Shown here: piece by piece, positions 25,701-37,400 of the stretch
How positions within the stretch are numbered: the first letter of the stretch is position 1
Layout: the number at the start of each line of letters is the position of its first letter
NCBI RefSeq assembly: GCF_963678635.1
Contig: NC_087064.1
Location: 6,920,411-6,984,410 of the forward strand
Source: Symsagittifera roscoffensis
Taxonomy: Eukaryota > Xenacoelomorpha > Acoela > Convolutidae
Direction: 5' to 3'
DNA length: 64,000 nucleotides
Program-made: the position numbers and the translations under genes
Notes under the pieces: generated by a model
Told to the model about the DNA's origin: nothing
What the model saw: only the letters and a program-made list of their open reading frames with translations
Database searches by the model: none

Positions 25701-28700
25701 TTGTCTGCTCAAAGATTGTCGGCCTTTTTCCGCTTCGTAAATTTTGTCCAGTTGCTAATGTCTTCTTAGAATTTCTGTGTGTTAAAAGCAGATATTATGA
25801 AAGTATGTGGTTTTTTTGGGGCACTTTGGAAAATATTTTACATTCAGCAAAAATATTGTTTTTTCTCAAAAACCCTTCTACCGATTTTCAAAAAAGTGGT
25901 TTCCATAGAAAGACCGCCTACATTCTTGTGTGCCTGCTTACTCACCTGGTCCCTTTTTGCTTTCCCCTTTTGTCTACAGCCTTCGACAAAGTCTGTGGGG
26001 GAATATTTGACCATTATTTTTGATTTTTTTGTTTTCAAAATCTGACTCTTTTTTTTTGGTTTCAATGATTGGAACAGATTTGAAAATCTCCCCGATATAA
26101 GCGGTTATGCCCAATTTTTTTTAAATAGACATTAAGTTATGGTCCTCGGAATAGTCGAGTTTTTGATTTTTGACCGTTTTTTAAGTTTTTTGGGTTGAGT
26201 GGAGATGACGGGTAGTGGAAAGCTCTCCTGTAAAAGCATGGTCAGTCACATTTTTTTATACAAAAAGTTTTCGTCCTCGGAAAACTCTTTTTTTTTGAGT
26301 TCTTGAGCGTTTTTCTTCTAAATTTTATAAATTTAACCATAAAATACCCTCTCATATCTGAGATTTTTTGTTCAATCCAAACAACGGGTTGTGGGAAGCT
26401 CTTTCCCATGCGATTACGCCTAATTTTTTTTACACCAAAAGTTGAGGCCCTCGGAAAAGTCAAAATTTTGGTTTTCGGTCGTGATTTGAAACTTTTTGCC
26501 TTTTTCTCGAGAACTACCCTCGCAAGTCCCAAATATGTGTTTTTTTTTGGTTCAATCAAAATTAAAGGTTGCGTGAATCTCTTCTGAATGAGTGGATAAT
26601 CTCAAATTTTACACAAAAAGCTATGATTCTCGGAAATGTCAATTTTTTATATTAAGTGACCATTTTTTGGACATTTCTCGATAACTATTCTACCAAATCT
26701 GATATCATAGGTTTTATCGACCCAACCGGTTGTTGGAAGCTTAACCTTATAATATGCTACGCCCAGTTTCTTAAAAAAAGTTATGACCTTTGATCAAGCG
26801 TTTTTTACTCGACTCGAAAATTATTGTGCCAATTTTCAGGCTAGCGTTCAATCGAGAAACCTGATTTTGGGAATCTTCTCTACTTCACCGGCGACGACCT
26901 GCGGTTAGCAGAAAAAAGTTACCGGCTTCGGACAGTCAAATTTTTGAATTTTGACCTTTTGTAGAAACTCGATTTTTCTTAAAATCTACCCTATCAAATC
27001 TGAGATGAAAATTTCAATCGAAAGAAGCGGTGGCGCGAATTTTTCCTGCAGAAGCGGCTATATTAAGTTTTGTCAGAGAAAGGTTGTCTGTGGGAAAATT
27101 TCAAATCTCGAAAATTTATGCTCTCGCTTATTGTAGTAGAGAAACAACTAAGTCCAATTTTTGTAATTACGCATTTCGTCCCGCATCAATCTAACAAATT
27201 CATTCAATATCAAACACGTACCTCCAGCTTTAGCTGGGCCATAAATGTCTTCATCGAGACATCATTCTACAGCCTTCGAAAAAGACGATGTCTTCATTCT
27301 ACAGCCTTCGAAAAAGTCTGTGGGGGAATATTTGACCATTATTTTTGATTTTTTTGTTTTCAAAATCTGACTCTTTTTTTGGTTTCAATGATTGGAACAG
27401 ATTTGAAAATCTCCCCGATATAAGCGGTTATGCCCAATTTTTTTTAAATAGACATTAAGTTATGGTCCTCGGAATAGTCGAGTTTTTGATTTTTGACCGT
27501 TTTTTAAGTTTTTTGGGTTGAGTGGAGATGACGGGTAGTGGAAAGCTCCCCTGTAAAAGCATGGTCAGTCACATTTTTTTATACAAAAAGTTTTCGTCCT
27601 CGAAAAACTCTTTTTTTTGAGTTCTTGAGCGTTTTTCTTCTAAATTTTATAAATTTAACCATAAAATACCCTCTCATATCTGAGATTTTTTTGTTCAATC
27701 CAAACAATGGGTTGTGGGAAGCTCTTTCCCATGCGATTACGCCTGATTTTTTTTTACACCAAAAGTTAAGGCCCATCGGAAAAGTCAAAATTTTGGTTTT
27801 CGGTCGTGATTTGAAACTTTTTGCCTTTTTTTCGAGAACTACCCTCCCAAGTCCCAAATATGTGTTTTTTTTTTTGGTTCAATCAAAATTAAAGGTTGCG
27901 TGAATCTCTTCTGAATGAGTGGATAATCTCAAATTTTACACAAAAAGCTATGATTCTCGGAAATGTCAATTTTTTATATTAAGTGACCATTTTTGGACTT
28001 TTCTCGATAACTATTCTACCAAATCTGATATCATAGGTTTTATTGACCCAACCGGTTGTTGGAAGCTTACCCTTATAATATGCTACGCCCAGTTTCTTTT
28101 TAAAAAAAGTTATGACCTTTGATCAAGCGTTTTTTACTCGACTCAAAAATTATTGTGCCAATTTTCAGGCTAGCGTTCAATCGAGAAACCTGATTTTGGG
28201 AATCTTCTCTACTTCACCGGCGACGACCTGCGGTTAGCAGAAAAAAGTTACCGGCTTCGGACAGTCAAATTTTTGAATTTTGACCTTTTGTAGAAACTCG
28301 ATTTTTCTTAAAATCTACCCTATCAAATCTGAGATGAAAATTTCAATCGAAAGAAGCGGTGGCGCGAATTTTTCCTGCAGAAGCGGCTATATTAAGTTTT
28401 GTCAGAGAAAGGTTGTCTGTGGGAAAATTCCAAATCTCGAAAATTTATGCTCTTCTCACTTATTGTAGGTAGTAGAGAAACAACTAAGTCCAATTTTTGT
28501 AATTACGCATTTCGTCCCGCATCAGTCTAACAAATTCATTTAATATCAAACACGTACCTCCAGCTTTAGCTGGGCCATAAATGTCTTCATCGAGACAAGA
28601 AAATTTTGTTTCACCTAGTTTTTTTCAACTATTTTCATTTTTTTCGACATGCTTTTTTAATGATTGTGTTGTATCTCAAGTTGTGCGAAGCTCCGCTTCG

Positions 28701-29906
28701 CCTCTGTGTGGAAGTTGTCCTTGAAAGTTGAAGTTCATATAAAGTTCATCTTTTTGGGGGCTGGGTCCGTGGTTCATATTTTGTTTTGTTGGCAGGCTTG
28801 GCTCGGCTTTGGAAACAGCGTACTGAAACTTATGTTGTATTACATTTTAAAAAATGCCGTTTTGTGCCAGATAGTCGGCAGTTGCGTCGGGAATTGCAAT
28901 TTTGTTTATTTAATTGAGTATACAGTGCTGAATTAGATTATTTGACCACCAAACCAGACACTGTCGAGTTTATTACTTTTTTCAAATTAACAAGCGTCTG
29001 TTAGGAAACATTGAGTCTCAATTTGGAGAATCAATTGTTTTTAGAAGCAATTTGCGAGCTTCGTGAGTTTCCTCGTTGTTTTCAGACCAAACGGGATGTA
29101 ACGGAGTTGGCTAAGTTTGTTTTTTAACTTAATTGTTGTGTTATTAGTTAAATTTTTGTGTTATTGAAAGTTCATCTGGTTGTGCGATGTTTAGGTACAC
29201 AATGTTCTTAGTACTGTATCCTATGGGCGTTGCTGGTGAGATGTGGACTGTTTACTCTGCCCAGCCGGAGATTTTGAAGAAGGATGTGTTGTCAGTGGCC
29301 ATGCCAAATCCATACAACATCGCATTTTCATTCTATTATGCAACATGGCTCCAACAGTTACTATGGCCACTCGGTTTGTTCCATTTCAGAGATATAGTCA
29401 TAAGTCCCTAGAGCAATATGAAGCTTTTAGATAGTTTTTTTGGCGGTAACGTCTCGCCAAATCTATCTCGTGATACGATTGATGATTATATATTAAAAAA
29501 ATAAGATGAAGCCATCAAATTGTTAGTTTTATAGTTCAAAAAATATTTTTATTTTCCCACTAGCATCAATACAGAAATACCTTCAAATAGAAAATGTATC
29601 TCGAATGAAAAAATGAAGAAAAAACAGTCAAAACGTTTTGTTAAAAATTTTTTGCTCCACCTGTACTTTTTACAAATTAAGTTCCAAATATACTGTTTTT
29701 TTTAACTATAAAATAGAACCTTTGTGGGATGGGACAGCTTTGGATAGCCAAGGGGTGGAATCCATCAAAAATTGGTGAAAAGTTAATATGTTTGCCATGC
29801 TTTTATTCCAGGTCTGTATCAACTCTATACGTATATGCTGAAGCAGCGCTCCAAGGTACTGGGGGGCAAAAGTACTCCTCCCACTCCGCATCAGAAAACG
29901 CAGTGA
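22702..29906 (+). CDS. HACD: Very-long-chain (3R)-3-hydroxyacyl-CoA dehydratase (HACD/PHS1 family), 5 exons
   Basis: Exons 22702-22754, 22823-22962, 23168-23378, 29195-29373 and 29812-29906 join in phase to 225 codons plus TGA, the normal size for this family (about 215-250). All introns are GT-AG, and intron 3 is 5.8 kb. Family signatures follow in order: LVLYNLSQFAGWSYIL (first membrane helix), LHIFQTAAFLEVLHAMLG, RLLLFAWSITEVVRYLFYAL, YTMFLVLYPMGVAGE and LYQLYTYMLKQRSKVLGG. The catalytic Tyr143 and Glu150 (Tyr-six residues-Glu) are present. Members are multi-pass ER proteins that perform the third step of very-long-chain fatty acid elongation, dehydrating 3-hydroxyacyl-CoA to trans-2-enoyl-CoA. 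The Lys/Arg-rich end fits ER retention. The exon 4 donor (G|GTTTGT) was chosen because it restores phase and the PLGLYQLY homology. A possible poly(A) signal AATAAA is at 30282. Confidence 0.93.
24594..24670 (+). repeat. tRNA-derived SINE-like head
   Basis: An A-box-like GTGGTCAGTGCGTGAGA (24601-24617) and a B-box-like AGATTCGAATCC (about 24638-24649) are spaced as in tRNA-derived SINEs, followed by a T-run. It does not fold as a complete tRNA, so a functional tRNA is unlikely. Confidence 0.45.
25977..27260 (+). repeat. Tandem duplication unit 1 (about 1.3 kb)
   Basis: This matches 27303-28596 with few differences, at an offset of about 1325 at the left end and 1336 at the right. The unit itself is made of six or so decayed sub-repeats of roughly 130-180 bases, each with CTCGGAAAAGTC-like and TTTTTGACC-like blocks. 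The junction (27261-27302) repeats TTCTACAGCCTTCGAAAAAG twice, which suggests unequal exchange at a short repeat. Confidence 0.9.
27303..28596 (+). repeat. Tandem duplication unit 2 (about 1.3 kb)
   Basis: This is the second copy of the 25977-27260 unit, with scattered single-base changes and small indels in homopolymers. It ends at CATCGAGAC, where unit 1 also ends. Confidence 0.9.
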
Positions 29907-30339
29907 AATCACCGCCTGAAACAAACATTCGACCATCATACATTTGATGATAAATGATAACGCTCTGACGATAAAATATCTGATGACTTAACTTGTAATA
30001 TGTGTATCCTACTTTTGAATTTGTGTATCCGGGTTCATGTTTGTCAGTTTGAAATTACCCTGTAACTTTATATGATAAACTGCTGATTAGAATATGAAAT
30101 CGATGACGTCGTTTCTTTCATTCTACCATGAGCACGTCGGAAGTTCGTAAATAGAATACTATTTGAGGTTGGAATGCGAACATGATTTTTTCTACAAAGA
30201 AGGTGGGTAAAGGGTTTGGAGAAGTTTGTATTCTGTCTAAATTTTAGAGGATATTACAACTAAAAAAACCGTTACAAATGCAATAAAATTAAACGGAGTG
30301 TCATCAAAATTTAGGAAATAATAAATTCTGTTCAGGCTG

Positions 30340-31910
30340 AAATTTTACTTTTTCGCGCTTTGATTTCTTTTTAAGTTCAGTTCGTTTTTTTTGTTAAAGA
30401 GAAGGAAACTCTACAATCGAACAGCGAAAAGGTAAAGTTCAAAAAAAAATGTGATCGACTTTTAATGTCGATGGAATTTTAGTATCAGATTTCCCAGCGA
30501 AAATATATTTTTTGTATTGATCCAGCTTTCTCAAATTGGTTTGTTTCATCAAAAAATCTCAATGATGAATTGTTCTAGAAATTCCAAAAAATTTAAGGCT
30601 CTTTTTTCCGAAAGTTGATACTTTTTCTAAAAAAAAACAAGCAGTTATTTTTGGTCTACTTGCATTAATTAAATATTTTCCAAGAAATCTCAACATTCAA
30701 AATTTGAACCCAAACTATATGGTCTTAAATTTTTTGAAATTTCTAGAATAATTCGTTATCGACTTTTTTGATGAAGCTGACCCTATTTGAGAGAACTTGG
30801 TCAATAGATAAAATTTTTATTTCGCTAGGAAATCTGATACTAAAATTCCATCTCCGAAATTAGAAGTCGATCACATTTTTTATGATTTTACCTTTTAGGC
30901 GTTGGATTGTACAGTTTACTTCTTTTTAAACAAAATAAATGAACTGTACTTGAAAAGAAATCGACAGTCAAACCGCAAAAAAGTAAACCATTCATCTATC
31001 AATTCTAATTCAAAGCGCTTCAAGGTCATATTGTTTTTACTTTAAAGTTCGAACGTTCATGTTTTTTTCTTCAAATTATAAAGACAGTTAATTGACTCCC
31101 AACTGTCTCTTGGCTATGTTTTTGAAAAAATCTCAGCTTTCAAAATTTAGATGGCCCTAAATTTTTTGTACTTTTAGAATAATTCATGATTGCCATTTTT
31201 TTTTGATAAAACTAGCCTAATTTGAGAGAACTTGATCAATAGATGAAATTTTTATTTAGCTGGTAAATCTGATGCTAAAATTCCATCTCGAAATTAAAAG
31301 TCGATCATTTTTCTTGTGATTTTACTTTTTTGCTGATCGATTGTAGAGTTTCCTTTTTGTAAAACAAAATAAATTTACTGCACTTGAAAAGAAACCAAAA
31401 GTCAAACCGCGAAAAAGTAAACTATTCATATTTCAATCCTAATTCAAAGTCTTCACTTTTAAGTTCGAAAAGTGATGTTTTTTTCTTCAAATTTCAAGAC
31501 AATTAATTGAGTCTTTTCCAACTGTCTCTTGGAAGTTTGTAGAAAAATTCATGATTGACATTTGTTTGATAAAACTAGTCCAACTTGAGAGAACTTGATT
31601 ACAAGATAAAATTTTTGTTTCGCTGGTAAATCTGATACTGAAATTTCATCTCCGCAATTAGAAGTCGATCACATTTTTTTATGATTTAACCTTTTCACTG
31701 TTCGATAGTAGAGTTTCCTTCTTTTTACCAAAAGGAATAAAATGAACTTGAAAAGAAATCAATAATCAAACCTCGAAAAACGAAACTGCTCATATTTCAA
31801 CCCTAATTCAAATTGCTTTAAGTTCATATTTTTTTCGTTAAAGTTCGAACGTTGATGCTGCTCCAAAATACAAGACAGTTTATTTTTTCTTTGTTCCCTT
31901 GCGCTCATTT
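30340..31910. repeat. Foldback array of a dispersed repeat
   Basis: A unit on the + strand (about 30340-30690, with TTTCGCGCTTTGATTTCTTT and GTGATCGACTTTTAATGTCG) is followed by reverse-complement copies at about 30690-31010, 31160-31440 and 31530-31800. These carry GAAGTCGATCACATTTTT and GAAAAGAAATC...CAAACCGC in the opposite sense. Parts of the same family lie in HACD intron 3. No coding capacity is visible. Confidence 0.7.
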
Positions 31911-33179
31911 TACTTCTGTTAGCTATGACCAATTTTCTCATCACTTTAAGGAAGCAAGGACTAAAAGAACTTCAATTTGATGCCAAATTTGATTCACTGC
32001 GAGTCTTCTTTGAAGTGGTCAAAATTGAAACGAAAAAACTTTTACCATCAGTTCTTTTTCTTCAGGAAACGGCCGGCTAGTTAGTTTTGTCCGAAAAACA
32101 GCTCGCAAAAAATGTTTTTTTTTTGGAACCGTTATTCTCAACGAATTTCTGGTCCCATCACGATATTTTTGGTTTTGTAAATATAGCTTTTGTTAACGCT
32201 TATATGATTTCAATGTTTGCATGGAGTCAACTTAAGGTTAACTGTCAAGTAATTGTTTTTTTCGTTTCAAAGAAGATCAATTTTTTTCAATTAGGATAAG
32301 AAAAGCCGGCTTAATCTGGAACTAGTTCGATCATATATTTTCACTTTTTAACGGTTTTGCATTTTTGGTACTGTAAATTTTGCTGTTCCAAATTTTTTGT
32401 GGGTTCTGGTGAATGAATTAATATTGAATGAATCCTAAATAAAATTAAAATGAGATCAAAAGATTAAAATGAGAATCCAAATAAAATGAGATCAAAAGAT
32501 GTTTCAAAATTGGATTTAGTTTTTTCGAATCTTCAATTTTTGATGCCTAAAACTCTTTTTGATATAGTTCTAACAGTTGAGTTAATGCTTTGCTAAAAAA
32601 TATTGAAACAAGTTTTCAAGCAGCTAGATTGCTTTTGTTTGTTTTTCAAAGCGCTTTTTTCATGTTTTCCTACTTTGATTTTTTTGCTTTTTCGCGATGA
32701 GTTTCCAAGGCCATACACATTTAATTTCTTACATGCTCCTTTTGCGACTGTTTTTTATTAAGCAGAATTATAAATTATTGCCATGGGATGACTTGTAGCA
32801 GCAAGGACTTGAGAAAAATTAAAACCAGTTTCTATGCAGCTTTTTGTTTTCTCACAGCTATCGTTGTTTCTGGTAGCTATACTAATCGATTAAGGTTTTT
32901 CAATTTAGTCGGTCAACAATTTAATGATTTTTTCAGTATTACATGAGAATCAGAATCAAAACAGCAAAATTTCCAATAAAAACAATCCAAAATTAGACTT
33001 TAATAACAACTTCTTAGTTTTGTCTTAGATTTTATTTTAAAGATGTCTGAGAGTCATTTTAAAGATGAATTCGTTTTAACAGCCCTAGAAAAGTTTCAAA
33101 CTTCAAACTCCAAATTTTTTTCTAAGGATTGTCGAAAAGTTATTTTTTTAAATAAAAACCAATGAACAAAAAACCTTGT

Positions 33180-33400
33180 TAGGTGAGCTTTCTAATGCAA
33201 AAGAAGTTTTGTTGGAAATAGAGGTTTCTTCGCGTTCGATTTTCAGTCTCGGGTTCGAGTTTCAGTCGAGCCTTCTTTTTCGTAAATGAAATTTAAAAAA
33301 AATTCTTGGAAAAAATGAATTGGATTATCGTTTGTCTGCTTTTTTGTTTTGCCGGCTTAGTGGCCACATCATGGGATTTTCTTGAGCTTTGAGCAATTCT
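33180..33400 (+). repeat. SINE-like fragment
   Basis: A B-box-like GGGTTCGAGTTTC (near 33252) is followed about 100 bases later by GCCGGCTTAGTGGCCACATC. The same order and spacing recur at about 51590-51720 (GGTTCAATTCC, then TTCGGCTTAGTTACCACATC). This supports a degenerate dispersed family. Confidence 0.4.
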
Positions 33401-34485
33401 TATTGAAGTTGTAATTGTTTTTTTTTGCTCTTTTTTGCCTCAATTTTTGACATATGTTTTATTATTTATTTCAATTTGTGTAATTTGAAAGGCATTTTTG
33501 TCTCCTTTTTTATTGGATAGCTTGCTATGTTTGCGTTGTTTAGCGTTTGATGCAAAGCTTGAGCTTTGCTTCTGTGTTCGAAATAAGTTTTAACTGTAGG
33601 AATATGGGACGCGATCTTTTCGTCTTTATTTTCAAGTTTACAGTCGCAATGCGTATTTTTGCTCGGTTTCATGAACCAACATATTACTTGTGGCGTGTTT
33701 TTAAGGCAAACATGGCTTAATTTTTATCGAAAATATTTGTTGAAAACTAAAAGTATCTGAAAAAGTGTTGATGAAAATTTTTTATACTTTGTTTTCAGGT
33801 CGACCAAATTCAGACCCAATTTTGTTAAATATCTCTAGCAACCCTTTGAAAATATAGCTCAAATTAACGTATCTAGGCAGTTTTGGAAACCTTTGACCAA
33901 AAAAAATTGTTCTTTTTGGCGCGCGTTGTCCTCTCATTTTTAATATATATCCATTGGCGACAAAGCCGCGTTTGCAAAAAAAATTAACAACTACCGGCTG
34001 GCAATTGCTATCTGGGACTGTATTGATTTTTTAGAGTGCCGGTCAACCTCTGTAGCTTATCTGACGCCGAACCAAGTCACTCTTTTAATTATTCTCTTTG
34101 TCGTTTTTCCGCGGTATAAAGAGTGAGCCCAAGCTCCTCAGTCTCCCAAAGAAACAAAAATTTGAGTCCATGGATTCAGACATCTGTCGTTGTTTGCAAG
34201 GATGTCTTCAGATAAAGAGCACCTCTGAAACTACTTATGATATACGGCCTATGTTACGCCTTCAAAGCAAGATTTTTCAAGTTTCGACCTAGCTAAGTCC
34301 TTCTAAATAGTTTCATCTAGATTGTGTTAAAGTTTCAACCCTATATCTTAATAAGTTGCAGAGAAGACGACAGAAACGCGAAGAAAAAATTTTCGTTCAT
34401 ATGAACGCTGAAATCAAGTGTCCACTTATTTTTTGTAGCCCAGTGTATCTTCATTTGTTTTTTAGGCACTTCTGATGGCCAATGT

Positions 34486-37400
34486 TTAACTTAGATAATT
34501 TCCATATACAACATGATTGTTCTCTATCAGTTTTCGAATACGTTCTTTCTGTTGTTCATTCAACAAAACGTCCCCCATATTTTTTGTATCGTGCAATTTT
34601 AACTGTGTCTTCAAATCAGCTGTGGCCATCGATAGCTGTCTGTCCGTGTAGTTGTATTTTAGAAATTGAAAAATGTTGCTAATGGCGTCGAATGTGTCTA
34701 TTTCGAGGTCCTCGTAGTGGACCAGAAGCATGTCAATGTCGTCCATTTTAACCAAAGCTTCACTGAAACGCAATGATCTTATAAATCATTTTCTACTTTT
34801 AATTCACATTGACTGCTACATTTGCAACCGGATACTAAGTTTTTTTTAGTAAGTAACCTTGTTCACAGGACTCATTCATCTCATAGACTTATCTCTACAA
34901 TATATGTCTGTTGAGTTACCGCAACAGACAGATTTTGAGAATGTTAGCCTTTTCATTATCCGTCTTAATTGACCTTTTTTAAAATCTTGGTTGTAATTTT
35001 ACCAACTGGATTTTCTAAGTTTTAATTTTTTTTTTGGCATAATAGGCTTTGGCTTTTATTTAATCGGCTTAGTGGCCGTATATTGCGTCGTTTGATGACC
35101 GAAAAAAATATGCGTCGCTTGATTGCGTCGTTTGATTATCGTATCCGTGTGTGGGTGGTTTGAGGGGGAGGGCGACTTGAAAAGTTTTTTATACGTTTTT
35201 GTCTTTCTGAATCTTTTTCGGCTTAAACTGTTTCTGCACAGGTACTTGTGGCTTTTTTACGTCTTGGTAAGTTTTCTTTCATATTAAACGGTGTTGCATG
35301 TTTTTTCTCAATACTAGCTTGATTTTTTTTGATACATCTTGTTTTTTGCCACCAAATTTTTTCGAATATTAAAAAAAAAATTTTTCCCCTATACGCAAGT
35401 AGTGCCATGTTCCGCTTCGCCTCTATGTAATTAATACACTATGCGAGAGGAGGCGTCGTATAATGGGGATTTAGGCTTTTTATTGAACAACTATTCTTTA
35501 AAATCTGCAAGAAATGGACAACGACCAAGTTAACATCCTCTTTTTCCCAAGGGGGAGGATTTCAATGCGTATTTTGATTTTGTTTGGGGTGGAACACTGT
35601 ATGCGATTCTCTTATTTTTTTTGTTTTCCTCGCAAAATTAAATAGCACAAACAGTTCTTGGAATGTGTCGAGTGATATATCATTATAAGCCCTTTTTGTC
35701 GTAATTCGAACAAATCTAAAAAAATGTTGAGAAAAAACCGGTGTCGAGACAAAAACCGGTCGGAAATTACTGATTGTTAGTCTAATTTTGAGCGAATAAG
35801 ATAAACGGCCAAGATTTTTTTGCTTATAAGTCAAAAATTTACAACAAATTATCATTGGAATGGGTCGAGTTTTTTATGTTTTAAAGCCTTTTGATTCCTA
35901 ATTCAAGCAACGCTAAGTTTTTTTTTGAAAAATTCTCTTCAAGTCGAGAAAAACCAGTTTGAGATGTTTGAGCTTCAGTCTCATTTCGAGCGAGTAAAGC
36001 GATCGAGTATAGTCAGGGGCGGATCTAGGGTTTTCTCGAGGGGGGGGCGGATTTTCAAAAAAAAATCGAAAATTTTGACCTTTTTTTAAGGTCGTTCAAA
36101 TTGATTTTTCGAGCTCTCCCAGAGCACTTTTTTGTCCCTATTTTGGCAAAATTTTCTGCGCCGCATGCAAATTTTTGAAAAAACATCAAAAAAGCCGTTT
36201 TTGGGCACTTTTTGAAAAATTTTGACAAAAAAATCGCGTTTTTTTTGGCGCGCGCTCCCCCTCAAAGTTGGTATATATTGGCGCCGAAGGTGCCTTTAGA
36301 AAAATTTTAGGGTCGGTCGGCCAAAAATGGATTTCTGAAAAAGTATCAAAGGGGGACCTTTGGGTCGGCAGGGGGTCGAATCGAATCCCTGAGAGGGGGG
36401 GGGGGATAGAGGGGGGCGTCTGCCCCCCTGCCCCTGCCTACAACCAATTATTGCCTTTCTATTGATTTCGTAATGCTCTCAAAGTGGGCATTATGTTAAT
36501 TCGAGATGAACATCTGAAAGTTTTGATAAAAATTAGTTTTCGAGATTTTTTGACTACGTGGTTTTAGTCTAACTTTTCTGTCGACTGTTTGAGATGCATC
36601 ACGAGTGTGTTTAAATATAGATATGATTTTTAAACATGATTTTCAAGTCAGCAAGTCATAGAATGTTCTTCAAAGACTACTCGAATCTTCGATTTTTAAA
36701 GGGTGTAAATTCTATAGAAAAAGTAAGCTAAATAATTGGTATTTTCCGTACTGCAGATAAGCTGCTAGATCAGTTGTCGACAGAATTCACCCGTTATTGT
36801 AAATATTTACTACGTACTGCCATTTACACCAGGTTGGGTCAATAAACTGGAATCACAATTTTTTTTTACTCTAGTGCTATGCGAAAACACATGAAGTTTG
36901 GAGAATAGAATTAATTAAGATGGATAACTTGTTTCAACTCACCATGATTGAGCTTCAGTTGCGAGTTGATCTATCAGTCTGTCAATGAATTGCAGTTGTT
37001 TCTGCTCTTTTTGGATCAGCTCTGCCTCGTAATGGACCCTCTGGTTTTTCTGAAACATTTTCTCACCTAATAACAAAATGCTCGTCCCACACCTTAATAA
37101 GATTAATAAACAAATGATACTTCATGAAAGAAACATATGCTGGATACTTTGCGCTTCAAAATAGATCTTCAAACATCTTCTTATTCAGAAAAATCATAGT
37201 ATGAAAAATCATAGAAATTTTTTAGTCAGAAATGAAGTGAGTTAAAACTGTAAAAAGTGCACTATGACGCAGGGGCGGATTTAAGTGGGGAGGGGGAGCG
37301 GACGCCCCCTTTTCAGGGATCCTACCCCCTGCCGACCCAAAGGGTAACCCTCTTTCTACTATTTTGAGATATCCCTTTTTGGTGACGGACCCTAAAATTT

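Larger units (their letters stand above)
23379..29194 (+). other. HACD intron 3, repeat-filled
   Basis: This is 5.8 kb of AT-rich intron with no exon that I can support. It holds scattered copies of a dispersed repeat marked by GATTTCTTTTTAAG and AACTGTCTGTTGGCTA (about 23660-24010, 24790-24910 and 25420-25500), a tRNA-like SINE fragment at about 24594-24670, and a 1.3 kb tandem duplication (25977-28596). Short open frames here arise from the repeats. Confidence 0.75.
29907..34485. other. Intergenic DNA between the convergent HACD and sulfotransferase genes
   Basis: This is AT-rich and I see no supported gene. The main content is a foldback array at about 30340-31910 and a SINE-like fragment near 33180-33400. 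The remaining open frames are below 80 codons and show no homology I recognise. Confidence 0.6.
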
